From NCBI RefSeq assembly GCF_000296815.2, contig NZ_CAIT01000006.1:998777-1062776 (forward strand): a stretch of 64,000 bases of DNA, given 5' to 3'. This document shows positions 55,742-64,000 of the stretch, one piece after another (position 1 is the first letter of the stretch; each line of letters opens with the position of its first letter). The position numbers and the translations under genes are program-made. Under the pieces are notes generated by a model that was not told the origin of the DNA, made no database searches, and saw nothing but the letters and a program-made list of their open reading frames with translations. The stretch comes from Fibrisoma limi BUZ 3. GTDB taxonomy: Bacteria; Bacteroidota; Bacteroidia; Cytophagales; Spirosomataceae.

Positions 55742-56695
55742 TTACTTCGCCGATTCGTTTACCTCCCGCAATTGCCTGACCAGTACTTCGTTAATCCGTA
55801 CGTAGCTTTCATGCGTCCAGCCCGCTACGTGGGGCGTCAGAATCACCCGGTCCGACTGGCGGAGGTAGTCGAAAGCAGCCTGCTGAGGGAGAGTCAGTTT
55901 AGCCAGTTTCTCATTTTCCAGCACGTCCAGACCTGCCCCCCGAATCTTACCCGTTTCCAGTCCCCGTACAACGGCTTCCAGGGCGACAATTTCCCCACGG
56001 GCAATGTTGAGCAGGTAAAACGGTCGGGTTACCTGCGCAATGAACGCATCGTTAACCAGGTAGCGGGTATCGTCGGTGAGGGGAATGTGCAGGCTGATCA
56101 CATCCGCTTCGGCCATGATCTGCTCCAGGGTGGCTTCGTCGGCAAAGGCATCCCCGTAGCTGGTCAGGTACTTATCGTAACACAGCACCCGGCATCCGAA
56201 TCCACTCAGCCGACGGGCAGTAGCCCGGCCGTTGTTGCCGTAGCCAACGATCCCCACGGTGAGGCTACCCAGTTCGTACCCCCGGTTCCCTTCGCGATCC
56301 CAGATACCCTGCCGCACTTCCCGGTCGGCCTTGACGATGTTAGCCAGTAGGCCCAGCAGTAAACCAACGGTATGTTCAGCTACGGCATCGCGGTTTCCTT
56401 CACCCGCATGGAATACGTGAATACCCCGACGCTCGACAGCATCCAGATCGATCAGGTCCAACCCTGCCCCCGCGCGGCCAATAAACCGAAGTTCAGGCGC
56501 ATGGCTGAGCAGTTCATCGTCAACCATAGTTTTACTGCGGATAATTAACCCCTCGAATGGAGGTATAGCTTCGATCAGTGCGGCCCGCGTGATTGTCGGC
56601 TGATACTCATAGGTAAAGCCCGCGTCGTCGAGCATGGCAAACAGCGATGGGTGCATCTCATCGGCGATGAGAATAGTGGAGCGATTCTTAGACAT
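55742..56695 (-). CDS. D-2-hydroxyacid dehydrogenase (phosphoglycerate dehydrogenase-like)
   Basis: A 317-residue NAD-dependent dehydrogenase. The Rossmann motif VGIVGYGNNGRATARRL is near residue 146; the catalytic Arg is in LLNIARGEIVAL, Glu in GAGLDVLENEKL and His in ILTPHVAGWTHES. Its length excludes the long SerA forms with ACT domains; it could still act in serine synthesis or on other 2-hydroxyacids. It is monocistronic and lies tail to tail with the narM-like gene. Confidence 0.9.
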   Translation of the reverse strand: MSKNRSTILIADEMHPSLFAMLDDAGFTYEYQPTITRAALIEAIPPFEGLIIRSKTMVDDELLSHAPELRFIGRAGAGLDLIDLDAVERRGIHVFHAGEGNRDAVAEHTVGLLLGLLANIVKADREVRQGIWDREGNRGYELGSLTVGIVGYGNNGRATARRLSGFGCRVLCYDKYLTSYGDAFADEATLEQIMAEADVISLHIPLTDDTRYLVNDAFIAQVTRPFYLLNIARGEIVALEAVVRGLETGKIRGAGLDVLENEKLAKLTLPQQAAFDYLRQSDRVILTPHVAGWTHESYVRINEVLVRQLREVNESAK

Positions 56696-56818
56696 CCGTT
56701 GGTTTTCGTAACTTGCAGCAATTTTAGACGCCGGGTCGCGAACGATTGATCACTGAATTAGTTTCAATAGTCTGTTCTCAGCGTCTTTTCAAATCATTGG
56801 CGAAACTAACAAAAGTAG

Positions 56819-58090
56819 ATGGAACAACGCCAACCGGACCACGGCAACGACACCCCAAACGAGCAGCCGGCTACCCCTCAGGCTAAAGGACCGCGCCAAC
56901 CCGAGAACCGGGCGAACGGACAGCGTCAGTCCAACGGCCGCGACAAAGGGGCACAGCGCGACCGGGAGCCGGGTGAATCAAACGGTCAATCCGGACACAA
57001 GGAGGAACGGCCCGGGCACGTACCCGAAAAACCGGCGGCTGATCGGCTGGTGATTGGCATTACGCTCGGCGACTACAACGGTATCGGCCCGGAAGTCATT
57101 CTGAAAGCACTGCAATACAACCGCCTGCAGAAACTCTGCACACCGGTGATCTACGGATCGATGCGGGTGCTGAACCGGTATCGTAACCTGCTCAACTTCA
57201 AGGACTGGAACCTCAACGGAGCCCCGCACATCGGTCAGATCAGTCATAAACTCACGAACGTCATTACCTGCTGGCCCGATCAGAATCAGGACATTCAGCC
57301 GGGACACGTAACGCCGGAAGCCGGTCAGGCCGCCCTGGCGTGCCTGCGACGGGCCGTTGAGGACATGAAAGCCGGTAAACTGGATGCGCTCGTAACGGCT
57401 CCGATCAATAAGTACAACATTCAGTCGGAGGAGTTTAAGTTTCCGGGACATACCGAATACCTGGCCCAGGAGTTTGGCGTGGCCGATAACCTGATGTTCA
57501 TGGTCAGCGAAACGCTGCGGGTGGGCGTCGTTACGGGCCACGTACCGCTGGGACGCGTTCGGCAAAACGTAACCCGCGACCGGATTCAGCAGAAACTGGA
57601 GCTGATGATGCAGTCGCTGAAGCAGGATTTCGGCATTCAGAAACCCCGCATTGCGGTTCTCGGCCTGAACCCCCACGCGGGCGAAGCTGGTTTGCTGGGC
57701 TCCGAAGAGCAGGAGATCATCACGCCCCTGCTCAACGACCTGCGCAACAAAGGTCAGTTGATTCTCGGCCCTTTTGCGGCCGATGGTTTCTTCGGCACAC
57801 GGGCGTACAAAGGCTTTGATGCCGTCCTGGCCATGTACCACGATCAGGGCCTGATACCGTTCAAGTCCATTGCGTTCGAAGAGGGCGTCAACTTTACGGC
57901 CGGTATGCCCGTGGTCCGCACCTCGCCCGATCACGGTACCGCCTACGACATCGCGGGCAAGGATCGGGCCGACGAAACGTCCATGCTTCAGGCCATTTAC
58001 ACAGCCATCGACGTAGCCCGTCGGCGGAAGGAATACGCAGAACTCGAAGCCAACGCGCTGGTGGTTAAACAACCGGCGGAAAATAAGTAA
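56819..58090 (+). CDS. pdxA: 4-hydroxythreonine-4-phosphate dehydrogenase with disordered N-terminal extension
   Basis: Catalyses the NAD-dependent oxidation step of pyridoxal phosphate synthesis (DXP-independent branch). The enzyme core starts near residue 76 (RLVIGITLGDYNGIGPEVIL) and shows VTAPINKYNI, FPGHTEYLA, NPHAGEAGLLG, MYHDQGLIPFK and TSPDHGTAYDIAG with the metal-binding His residues. The first 75 residues are an unusual, highly charged Gln/Asn/Pro/Arg/Gly-rich segment, absent from typical 330-residue PdxA. A later start was considered, but no good start lies close to the core, so the extension is probably translated. Confidence 0.93.
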   Translation: MEQRQPDHGNDTPNEQPATPQAKGPRQPENRANGQRQSNGRDKGAQRDREPGESNGQSGHKEERPGHVPEKPAADRLVIGITLGDYNGIGPEVILKALQYNRLQKLCTPVIYGSMRVLNRYRNLLNFKDWNLNGAPHIGQISHKLTNVITCWPDQNQDIQPGHVTPEAGQAALACLRRAVEDMKAGKLDALVTAPINKYNIQSEEFKFPGHTEYLAQEFGVADNLMFMVSETLRVGVVTGHVPLGRVRQNVTRDRIQQKLELMMQSLKQDFGIQKPRIAVLGLNPHAGEAGLLGSEEQEIITPLLNDLRNKGQLILGPFAADGFFGTRAYKGFDAVLAMYHDQGLIPFKSIAFEEGVNFTAGMPVVRTSPDHGTAYDIAGKDRADETSMLQAIYTAIDVARRRKEYAELEANALVVKQPAENK

Positions 58091-58188
58091 GAGGATTCGG
58101 TTTTCAGTCTACGGTAGCTGAGACTGGCTTATGAGCGCATTACCATTCACCGAAAACTGTAACCCGAATACCACAAAACAACAAACGA

Positions 58189-59076
58189 ATGCTCAAATCA
58201 ATGACTGGCTTCGGCAACGCGACCGTAGAGGCCAATGGTATGTCGGTAACGGCGGAAGTCAAGACACTGAATTCAAAGTTTTTAGATATCTATTGCCGTA
58301 TTCCCCGGCAGTTTTCGGATAAGGAAATTGAACTCCGCAGTCTGCTGACCCAGCACCTGGAACGTGGCAAAGTGGAGCTGGCCCTGAACCTGACCCGAAC
58401 GCAGGCTGTCCGGCCGGGCGTTACCATCAACCGGCCGCTGGTTGGGGCCTACGTCAGCGACCTGAAGGAAACCGCCAATGGTCTGCTCATGAGCGTTTCC
58501 GACAGCGATGTATTGCAACTGGCGCTCCAGCAGCCCAACGCCTACCTGACCGAATCGGCTGACCCAACAGCCGACGCCGACGACTGGGCTACGGTACTGG
58601 CGGCCGTGCAGGAGGCCGTTCGCCGGTGCAACGACTTCCGGCAGCAGGATGGTGCGGTGCTGGAAGGTAAATTTCAGGAATACATCCGGACCATCAGCGA
58701 CCGGCTCGCCGACGTTGAAGAGCAGGACGTACGGCGGATTCCGGCCGTTCGCGAACGGATGCGCAACGCCGTACTGGAACTGCTCGGCAACGAAAACTTC
58801 GACCAGAACCGCTTTGAGCAGGAATTGGTGTATTACATCGAAAAATTCGACATCTCAGAGGAAAAAGTACGACTCCGCAACCACCTGACGTATTTCCTGG
58901 AGGTACTCGCGACGGAAGAAGCCAACGGCAAAAAACTGAACTTCATCTCGCAGGAAATCGGCCGCGAAATCAACACCATCGGTTCCAAAGCCAACGACGC
59001 GACCATCCAGCGGTTTGTAGTGCAGATGAAGGACGAACTGGAGAAGATCAAGGAGCAGACGATGAACGTGATTTAA
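58189..59076 (+). CDS. yicC: YicC-family endoribonuclease
   Basis: A 295-residue member of the YicC family: the N-terminal LKSMTGFGNATVEANGMSV and LNSKFLDIYCRIPRQFSDKE, and the C-terminal NHLTYFLEVLATEEANGKKL, LNFISQEIGREINTIGSKAN are diagnostic. E. coli YicC acts as a ribonuclease involved in small-RNA turnover. It follows pdxA by 98 bases and may be co-transcribed with it. Confidence 0.95.
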   Translation: MLKSMTGFGNATVEANGMSVTAEVKTLNSKFLDIYCRIPRQFSDKEIELRSLLTQHLERGKVELALNLTRTQAVRPGVTINRPLVGAYVSDLKETANGLLMSVSDSDVLQLALQQPNAYLTESADPTADADDWATVLAAVQEAVRRCNDFRQQDGAVLEGKFQEYIRTISDRLADVEEQDVRRIPAVRERMRNAVLELLGNENFDQNRFEQELVYYIEKFDISEEKVRLRNHLTYFLEVLATEEANGKKLNFISQEIGREINTIGSKANDATIQRFVVQMKDELEKIKEQTMNVI

Positions 59077-59084
59077 GCTCTTCT

Positions 59085-59459
59085 CTACCGTCGACGTACC
59101 GCCGTGAGTTGCAGTATATACGCCTTGTATGCTGGTTCTGGCACATCGGCCGGCCCGGCGGTGTTTACCTGCCTTAACTCATTCGTCCGCGTGCCACTGA
59201 AAATAACCGGTAAACGATTATCCGCATAAGCGGCCGGAATGGCACGTACTTTCAGGGAATCGGGCATATTCGCTACGTACATCCGTATGGCTTCGCTACC
59301 GGTTTCTGTCCGCAGTACGTATTGTTCGCAGCCCCTGGAGCAAACCACCAGTTCGATAACCGCCTGCTGGTTCGTAAATGAGGTAGGTAAAGTGGCCTCA
59401 GGTCGGCAGGCCACCCACAACGGGCTCAGTAGAAGCAATTGATAGGCAAGTCGTTTCAT
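59085..59459 (-). CDS. Small hypothetical lipoprotein
   Basis: A 124-residue protein with a signal peptide and lipobox-like end (LSPLWVAC, Cys18), then a compact domain containing the pair CSRGC and strands LRTETGSEAIRMYV and LPVIFSGTRT. It resembles small lipoproteins of Bacteroidota, but no family is recognised. The convergent yicC gene ends 8 bases away. Confidence 0.65.
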   Translation of the reverse strand: MKRLAYQLLLLSPLWVACRPEATLPTSFTNQQAVIELVVCSRGCEQYVLRTETGSEAIRMYVANMPDSLKVRAIPAAYADNRLPVIFSGTRTNELRQVNTAGPADVPEPAYKAYILQLTAVRRR

Positions 59460-59574
59460 AACGCATCTATTGTTTCTCGCTTTCGTTTATAACCCCGCCC
59501 CTATCCGTTTGTTTATTGGAAGACGAGCATCCGATCTGGCTGGTACCGGTTCATTCAGTATTTATTTTCGTCAC

Positions 59575-59600
59575 AAAAAAGCCCTCCCGATCGGGAGGGC
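59575..59600 (-). terminator. Minus-strand rho-independent terminator without an evident upstream gene
   Basis: The 20-base perfect palindrome GCCCTCCCGATCGGGAGGGC (59581-59600) is followed on the minus strand by six T (59580-59575). It lies between the divergent lipoprotein and glycosylase genes, so it would stop minus-strand transcription coming from the glycosylase region before it enters the lipoprotein gene. Confidence 0.75.
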
Positions 59601-59659
59601 CAACGTACATAGGTTAGTAATCAAAACTCCCAGGTGTTTACGTTTCTCATACGTCTTAC

Positions 59660-60322
59660 ATGCTCAATCCGCTTCAGACGAATTCATCCCGCTTATCAAC
59701 GGCTTTTTACGAACAGCACGACACCCTGACGCTGGCCCGGCGGCTGCTCGGCTGCGAACTTATCCACGAATCTCCGGAGGGAACCACGGCGGGCATCATC
59801 GTCGAAACGGAGGGGTATCTGACCGGCGATCCGGCCTGCCACGCGTACCGGCGCCCAACCCCACGCAATGCGGCCATGTTTGGCCCGGCCGGAACGCTCT
59901 ACGTGTATCAGATTTATAATCACTACAATTGCGTTAACATCGTGACCGGTCCCGAAGGCGTTGGCGAGGCCGTTCTGATCCGGGCGCTCGAACCCACTGA
60001 AGGCATTGACCTGATGGGAATGCGCCGGAACGAAGCCTTCAGGACAGGTTTTGCCCGGTACCGGAACAACACCATTGACCCCACAACGCCTACGGGCTTC
60101 AGAAACCTCTGCAATGGGCCGGGTAAACTGGTGATCGCCATGGGCATCAGCCGTCAGGAACACAATTTTGTGTCGCTCACGACCGGCCCTGTTTTCGTGC
60201 GGGGGGCCGAAACGCTGCCTGACTCCGCCGTCGTGACCACTACCCGGATCGGTATCACGCAGGGTGTTGATCTGCCTTACCGCTTCTACGTACGCGACAA
60301 TCGGTTTGTGAGCAAGTGGTAA
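59660..60322 (+). CDS. DNA-3-methyladenine glycosylase (AAG/MPG family)
   Basis: Removes alkylated purines from DNA. The 220-residue protein has VETEGYLTGDPACHAYRR, with the catalytic Glu in ETEGY, then PTPRNAAMFGPAGTLYVYQIYNHYNCVNIV with the intercalating-Tyr region, and the late GPGKLVIAMGIS. Length fits bacterial members. The start at 59660 is set by family alignment of the N-terminus (TLTLARRLLGCEL). It stands alone. Confidence 0.93.
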   Translation: MLNPLQTNSSRLSTAFYEQHDTLTLARRLLGCELIHESPEGTTAGIIVETEGYLTGDPACHAYRRPTPRNAAMFGPAGTLYVYQIYNHYNCVNIVTGPEGVGEAVLIRALEPTEGIDLMGMRRNEAFRTGFARYRNNTIDPTTPTGFRNLCNGPGKLVIAMGISRQEHNFVSLTTGPVFVRGAETLPDSAVVTTTRIGITQGVDLPYRFYVRDNRFVSKW

Positions 60323-60325
60323 GGC

Positions 60326-60610
60326 TCAGCAGAAACGTTTCAGAGCCACCAGCATTTTCCTGAACCGACTGGTGTCCAGATTACGTTTCAGCAGCGTGAT
60401 GTACTCTGGCGTATTCGGAAAATACTCAACGCGGTAGGGGGTCCACTGACCATTACGAAACCGGCAACTGATTTCCACGAAGTGATCTTGCCAGTAGCAC
60501 AGGTTTACCTTCTTACTGGGGAGGTCCAGCGTACTGATAAACAAGCCAGCCAGGTGTACTATAAACACCTGTTCTTCCATAGTAAGTGTCTGAATTTGAC
60601 GTGGATGCAC
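60326..60610 (-). CDS. Small hypothetical protein
   Basis: A 94-residue frame with no recognised family. It holds plausible strands (VFIVHLAGLFISTLDLP, KKVNLCYWQDHFVEISCRF) and a basic C-terminal helix (TSRFRKMLVALKRFC). An in-frame ATG ten codons in (60580) could also be the start. It ends 3 bases after the convergent glycosylase gene. It could be genuine, but evidence is only its length and composition. Confidence 0.5.
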   Translation of the reverse strand: MHPRQIQTLTMEEQVFIVHLAGLFISTLDLPSKKVNLCYWQDHFVEISCRFRNGQWTPYRVEYFPNTPEYITLLKRNLDTSRFRKMLVALKRFC

Positions 60611-60863
60611 GGATTCTACAGCTTTGTGTTTAACGTAAAAACGGGTGTCTTACTAAAAACGATACGTAAATCTTTGTATCAGTTGCATGGTGGTTAAGAA
60701 TTTTATTAAATGCGCAATTTTCGGGCCTTTGCATCAGTAAATATGCTCATGGATTACGGTTACGGTTTGACTTTCGTGGTGACGGCCTTATCTTTCGAGA
60801 CCCTACCGTCGGCTATCGAACCAGCCGAGTTATAATTTGACTTTAAGTTGATTGTCAACGCTT

Positions 60864-61520
60864 ATGAAAACAAGCTTTCTCGCCTGCCTGTCGGTTCTTT
60901 TGTGCCTGTGCTTTCAGGGATGTGAACCAGGCACTCAGGAACCCTCCGTTCATAAAATCGCCTGCATCGGCAATAGCATTACGCAGGGCTACACCCTACC
61001 CGATGATCAGACGTTTCCAGCCCAGCTACAGAACCTGGTTTCGCCACCGCACAAGGTGCTGAATTACGGCGTGGGCGGTAGCACCGTAGTCAAAAAAGGC
61101 GATAAACCCGTCTGGCAGGCCGAGAAATACGGATTTGCTATCGATTGGAAGCCAACTATTGTGGTGATTGAACTGGGTACGAACGACTCCAAGGCGGTCA
61201 ACTGGCAGTATAAAAACGAGTTTAAAACCGACTACGCAGCGCTCATTCAGACGTTTCGGCAGTTACGAAGTGCTCCAAAGGTGTACGTCTGCATTCCCCC
61301 GCCCATGTTTCAGGAATCGTTCGAACTACGCGCTGACGTAGTACACAACGAGGTTATTCCGCTGGTGTATGAAGTTGCGAAAGAAAATAACACCCCAATT
61401 ATTGATCTGTATAAGCTGATGGCCAACCGCGATTCGCTGTTCATTGATGGTATTCATCCCAACCGCGAGGGAGCCGCCGTGATCGCAAAGGAAGTTCAGC
61501 GGGTGATTGGGGTTCAATAA
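60864..61520 (+). CDS. SGNH/GDSL-family esterase lipoprotein
   Basis: I take the ATG at 60864 (218 residues), which gives a short signal peptide and lipobox ending at Cys20 (LCFQGC). Block I IGNSITQG holds the nucleophile Ser38, GVGGSTV is block II, LGTNDSK block III, and Asp195/His198 in DGIHPNREG block V. Such enzymes deacylate polysaccharides or esters at the cell surface. It is a single gene. Confidence 0.92.
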   Translation: MKTSFLACLSVLLCLCFQGCEPGTQEPSVHKIACIGNSITQGYTLPDDQTFPAQLQNLVSPPHKVLNYGVGGSTVVKKGDKPVWQAEKYGFAIDWKPTIVVIELGTNDSKAVNWQYKNEFKTDYAALIQTFRQLRSAPKVYVCIPPPMFQESFELRADVVHNEVIPLVYEVAKENNTPIIDLYKLMANRDSLFIDGIHPNREGAAVIAKEVQRVIGVQ

Positions 61521-61568
61521 ACCCCGGCGAAACCAATACGTTCCTGCACCCAAGTCGCAGCAGAATTA

Positions 61569-64000
61569 TCAGCGACCGCAGATCTTTTTGTAATCGCAGT
61601 ACTTACAGGTCTCGAGGTTATCGGTCTTCTGGAACGATACGGCCTGACTGATCATCTTCTGCACCATCGTGCGGAGCAGGTTTTCCGACTCGGCGATGTA
61701 CTCGGCGGCCGTTTCGTCGCGACCGAACGTTACGGGGTTGCTCCGGAAACCTCCTTTCAAGTCCCGGAATGAGTAAAATCCGGCTTCGACCGGCATTCCG
61801 ACGGCGGGGTAGATTACCTGCCGGTTGTTGTCGCGGGGCAGACCGCCGTAGAGACTAATGTTCTTTAAAGCCAGGTATTTGTATAGCCACACCTGCCGCA
61901 TCTTGTCGGACTGGCCGTCGTTGAGGAGCTTTTCGGCCAGATTCTCCGGCGTGCGGGAAGGCAGATCCACCTTACCGGTTTTGTAGTCGATGATCCGGAT
62001 CTGATCCCCGAAGCGCTCAATCCGGTCGATCTTACCGGCAATGCGGACGCTAAGGGTTTCACCCGTATCGATCGGTACCGCCAGGAACGTATCGAGCGTC
62101 TGCTCACTGCCGATCACCTCCAGCCCGACCAGACTGCTCTGCTGTCGTTGAAAATCGAGCATCAGGCGCTTGGCCAGGTCGTAGAGCAGCAGGTTCATAC
62201 CCGACTCCACCACGCGCCCTTTCATCGTACTGGAAAACTCTTCGTCCAGCAGTTGTATAATCAGCGGTTCGCTGACGGGTTTGCCCTTCAGCCGGTATTC
62301 CTTATCCAGGCGTTCCAGCACCTTGTGTAGCCAGTTACCGAAGTCGATAGCTCCCATCTTCTCTTCGATGTCGTCCTCTTCGCTGATCCCGACAATCCGG
62401 CTGAAATAGAACCGCATCGAGCAACTCACAAACTGGTTGACGTACGAGGGGTAAATGCCCCGTTTGGGATCAGTCAGCAGCTTTCGCAGGTCGGTTAGAA
62501 TGCCATCCGTTTTGGGTACATGCAATTCGGATACGTCGGCGATCTGTTCCGAACCGGCCGGGCCGAACCGAACGGTCGGGCGGCTCAGGCGGATCAGCCC
62601 CCTGGCTTTCGGCACCAGTTCATATTCAATCTGGCGAATAAAGCGGCTTGGTTCACCCTTGCTGTTGCCGTACGCATCGGGCGAGGTGGTGTGCAGCAGC
62701 ACAACTTCTTCGGCTCGTTGCAGCAGGCGGTAAAAATGGTAGGCCATCACAGCCTCCTGTTCGCGGTAGGTAGGCAGGCCCATCTCCAGACTGATGTCAA
62801 ACGGAATGAGCGAGTTCAGTCGGCGCGACTGCGGCAGAATCCCCTCGTTGACCGATAGGATGATGACCCGTTCAAAATCGAGCGCCCGGGTTTCGAGCAT
62901 ACCCATAACCTGAAGCCGGCTATTCCCCTCGCTCGTGAAGGGAATGCTGGTCTGGCGAATAAGCTCGTAGAGAAACTGCCGAAAACTACGTACCGTCACC
63001 GGCGGACTCCCCTCTCCTCCATTCCGGTTTGTTTGCTGAACCGTATCGAGCGTGGTTTCCAGTTGCTTCAGCAGGGAGAAAAACAGGTATAGGTACTCGA
63101 TTTCGATGGCATCCTGGCTGGTTCGGTACACGTCGCGAAGGAGTTCGATCAGGTCATACAGCGCCTGAATGGCTCGTAGCGGCTCCTCGTTCGGCCAGCG
63201 CGAAAACAGCACCCGAATCAGCGGATCGTCGTTGCCCAGAGCACGGATTTCCTTCTCGGTCAGGTACACCCGCTGTTCCTTCACAATCGTCTTGGATATC
63301 CACTGAAACAGAGGCTCAGGCGGCCGCGTCTCGCCGTTAGACGCAGTTTCCTCCGGCGTCATCAGTTCCCGAATCCGTTCGTATTGTTTGATAAACGGGT
63401 GATTCAGGACTTTGACAACGTGCCGGTGGTGAAATTTTGGAATTCGCCGTTCCTGACCGTCGCGGTCGCGAAACTCGTGCACGGTCCGCTGCATCTCGAA
63501 CAACGTATCGATCAACGTAAACAGCAGCGAACTCCGCAGCGACAGCCCCATCGTTACGTTCAGATCCGTTACGCTCTCATCCAGGGCGTACAGCACCGGC
63601 ACCAACAGCGATTCGTCGGCCAGCACGATGGCGGTTTTAAGGGCCTGGGGCGTGGAGCCTGGGGCAGAGGGCGATTCGTCAGCCCCCCATGCTCCACGCC
63701 CCGCGCCCCGCGCAGCCTCCCACTCCTTATAAATCTTTCCGGCTACCTTCGCCTGCATGCTGGCGTTGGCAACGCCCACAACCCGGATGTTTTTCGGAGT
63801 ACCGGCCAGGTTATTTTCCTGTCGTTCGCGGTCGGCTTTGGTAAAAAACCAGCCATTGTCGCGGTACTTACGCAGAAAGTCGCCGGCCTCCTGGGCCGTA
63901 TTGTCCATGTAGTACGTATCGACATCCCAGAACAGTTCGGCTTTCTGGGCATCCACCAGCACTCTGATCATGTGCTCTTCGGCGCGGCTCAGGGCATTGA
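61569..64000 (-). CDS. PD-(D/E)XK nuclease-family protein (AddB-like), N-terminus cut by the window
   Basis: The minus-strand frame stays open to the window end (ALSRAEEH precedes the first ATG at 63971), so the gene begins beyond it. About 810 residues are visible. The nuclease motif IRIIDYKTGKV, preceded by GKIDRIERFGDQ, lies near the C-terminus, and Cys residues in LETCKYCDYKKICGR with an upstream Cys (SCSMRFYF) fit an iron-sulphur staple as in AddB/AdnB. The N-terminal part has helicase-like segments without clear Walker motifs. An in-frame repeat adds the stretch ARGAGRGAWGADESPSAPG. It probably acts in DNA end processing. Confidence 0.85.
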   Translation of the reverse strand, partial: NALSRAEEHMIRVLVDAQKAELFWDVDTYYMDNTAQEAGDFLRKYRDNGWFFTKADRERQENNLAGTPKNIRVVGVANASMQAKVAGKIYKEWEAARGAGRGAWGADESPSAPGSTPQALKTAIVLADESLLVPVLYALDESVTDLNVTMGLSLRSSLLFTLIDTLFEMQRTVHEFRDRDGQERRIPKFHHRHVVKVLNHPFIKQYERIRELMTPEETASNGETRPPEPLFQWISKTIVKEQRVYLTEKEIRALGNDDPLIRVLFSRWPNEEPLRAIQALYDLIELLRDVYRTSQDAIEIEYLYLFFSLLKQLETTLDTVQQTNRNGGEGSPPVTVRSFRQFLYELIRQTSIPFTSEGNSRLQVMGMLETRALDFERVIILSVNEGILPQSRRLNSLIPFDISLEMGLPTYREQEAVMAYHFYRLLQRAEEVVLLHTTSPDAYGNSKGEPSRFIRQIEYELVPKARGLIRLSRPTVRFGPAGSEQIADVSELHVPKTDGILTDLRKLLTDPKRGIYPSYVNQFVSCSMRFYFSRIVGISEEDDIEEKMGAIDFGNWLHKVLERLDKEYRLKGKPVSEPLIIQLLDEEFSSTMKGRVVESGMNLLLYDLAKRLMLDFQRQQSSLVGLEVIGSEQTLDTFLAVPIDTGETLSVRIAGKIDRIERFGDQIRIIDYKTGKVDLPSRTPENLAEKLLNDGQSDKMRQVWLYKYLALKNISLYGGLPRDNNRQVIYPAVGMPVEAGFYSFRDLKGGFRSNPVTFGRDETAAEYIAESENLLRTMVQKMISQAVSFQKTDNLETCKYCDYKKICGR
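63647..63702. repeat. G/C-rich inverted repeat in frame inside the nuclease gene
   Basis: GGGGCGTGGAGC (63647-63658) pairs perfectly with GCTCCACGCCCC (63691-63702), flanked by further G- and C-runs. It encodes a Gly/Ala/Pro/Ser-rich stretch of about 23 residues between segments that read as one domain (KEWEA and ALKTAIVLADES). It looks like an insertion that kept the frame. Confidence 0.7.

Noticed and set aside
56978-58072. 364-codon open frame on the minus strand
   Set aside because: Antisense to pdxA, whose active-site motifs are all present.
59470-59919. 149-codon plus-strand frame overlapping the glycosylase gene
   Set aside because: It runs through the terminator palindrome and the glycosylase start in another frame; the glycosylase motifs decide the true frame.

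Overview
The window looks like chromosomal DNA of a member of the Bacteroidota, order Cytophagales, close to Spirosoma and relatives. This is inferred from gene content and style and was not tested. The signs are an outer-membrane receptor with a carboxypeptidase-like regulatory domain, porT-like barrels, seven IPT/TIG repeats in one lipoprotein, TAnnTTTG-type promoter boxes, few Shine-Dalgarno sequences, and moderately high G+C. No rRNA, tRNA, CRISPR array or intact insertion sequence was recognised. The first and last genes are cut by the window edges.

Region by region. 1-9.9 kb: end of a barrel protein, a fatty-acyl-CoA ligase, sirtuin cobB overlapping a rhodanese, an endonuclease III, outer-membrane proteins, an NmrA-type reductase and a luciferase-like monooxygenase. 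10.2-12.3 kb: a more A+T-rich patch with small accessory genes (DUF2200, DUF5694, SnoaL-like). 12.4-15.6 kb: a MarR regulator with a probable rifampicin phosphotransferase, behind a perfect 17-bp inverted repeat lying on the promoter and start codon. 15.7-20.9 kb: a Crp/Fnr regulator and an SDR gene sharing a palindromic operator, a GH43-like hydrolase, DUF2809, AraC and an esterase. 21.2-26.6 kb: an unusual cassette of a cytoplasmic subtilase, two ATP-grasp-type proteins and a 90-residue protein, facing a TerB-like, a DUF6671 and a coiled-coil gene. 26.8-35.6 kb: icd with a divergent LysR gene, GNAT, MDR oxidoreductase, FkbM methyltransferase, hisS and a MoxR/ChlI-type ATPase.

35.8-55.7 kb: after the IPT/TIG lipoprotein and a hybrid kinase comes a full nitrate-assimilation locus. 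The minus strand reads nirB, nirD, a PilJ-domain sensor kinase and a NarL-type regulator. The plus strand reads siroheme methyltransferase, an outer-membrane porin, a nitrate transporter, a 1197-residue nitrate reductase fused to its own flavin reductase and BFD-type iron-sulphur domain, a rubredoxin-tailed protein and a NarM-like protein. Nitrate would enter by porin and NarK, be reduced to nitrite by the fused reductase and to ammonium by NirBD, with siroheme from the methyltransferase and control by the two-component pair. 55.7-64 kb: a 2-hydroxyacid dehydrogenase, pdxA, yicC, a lipoprotein, a 3-methyladenine glycosylase, an SGNH hydrolase and a PD-(D/E)XK nuclease.

Across the second half there are low-complexity inverted repeats (G/T-rich, purine-rich or G-rich arms) in gene spacers and, in frame, inside two genes. 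Together with the subtilase/ATP-grasp cassette they are the least explained features here.
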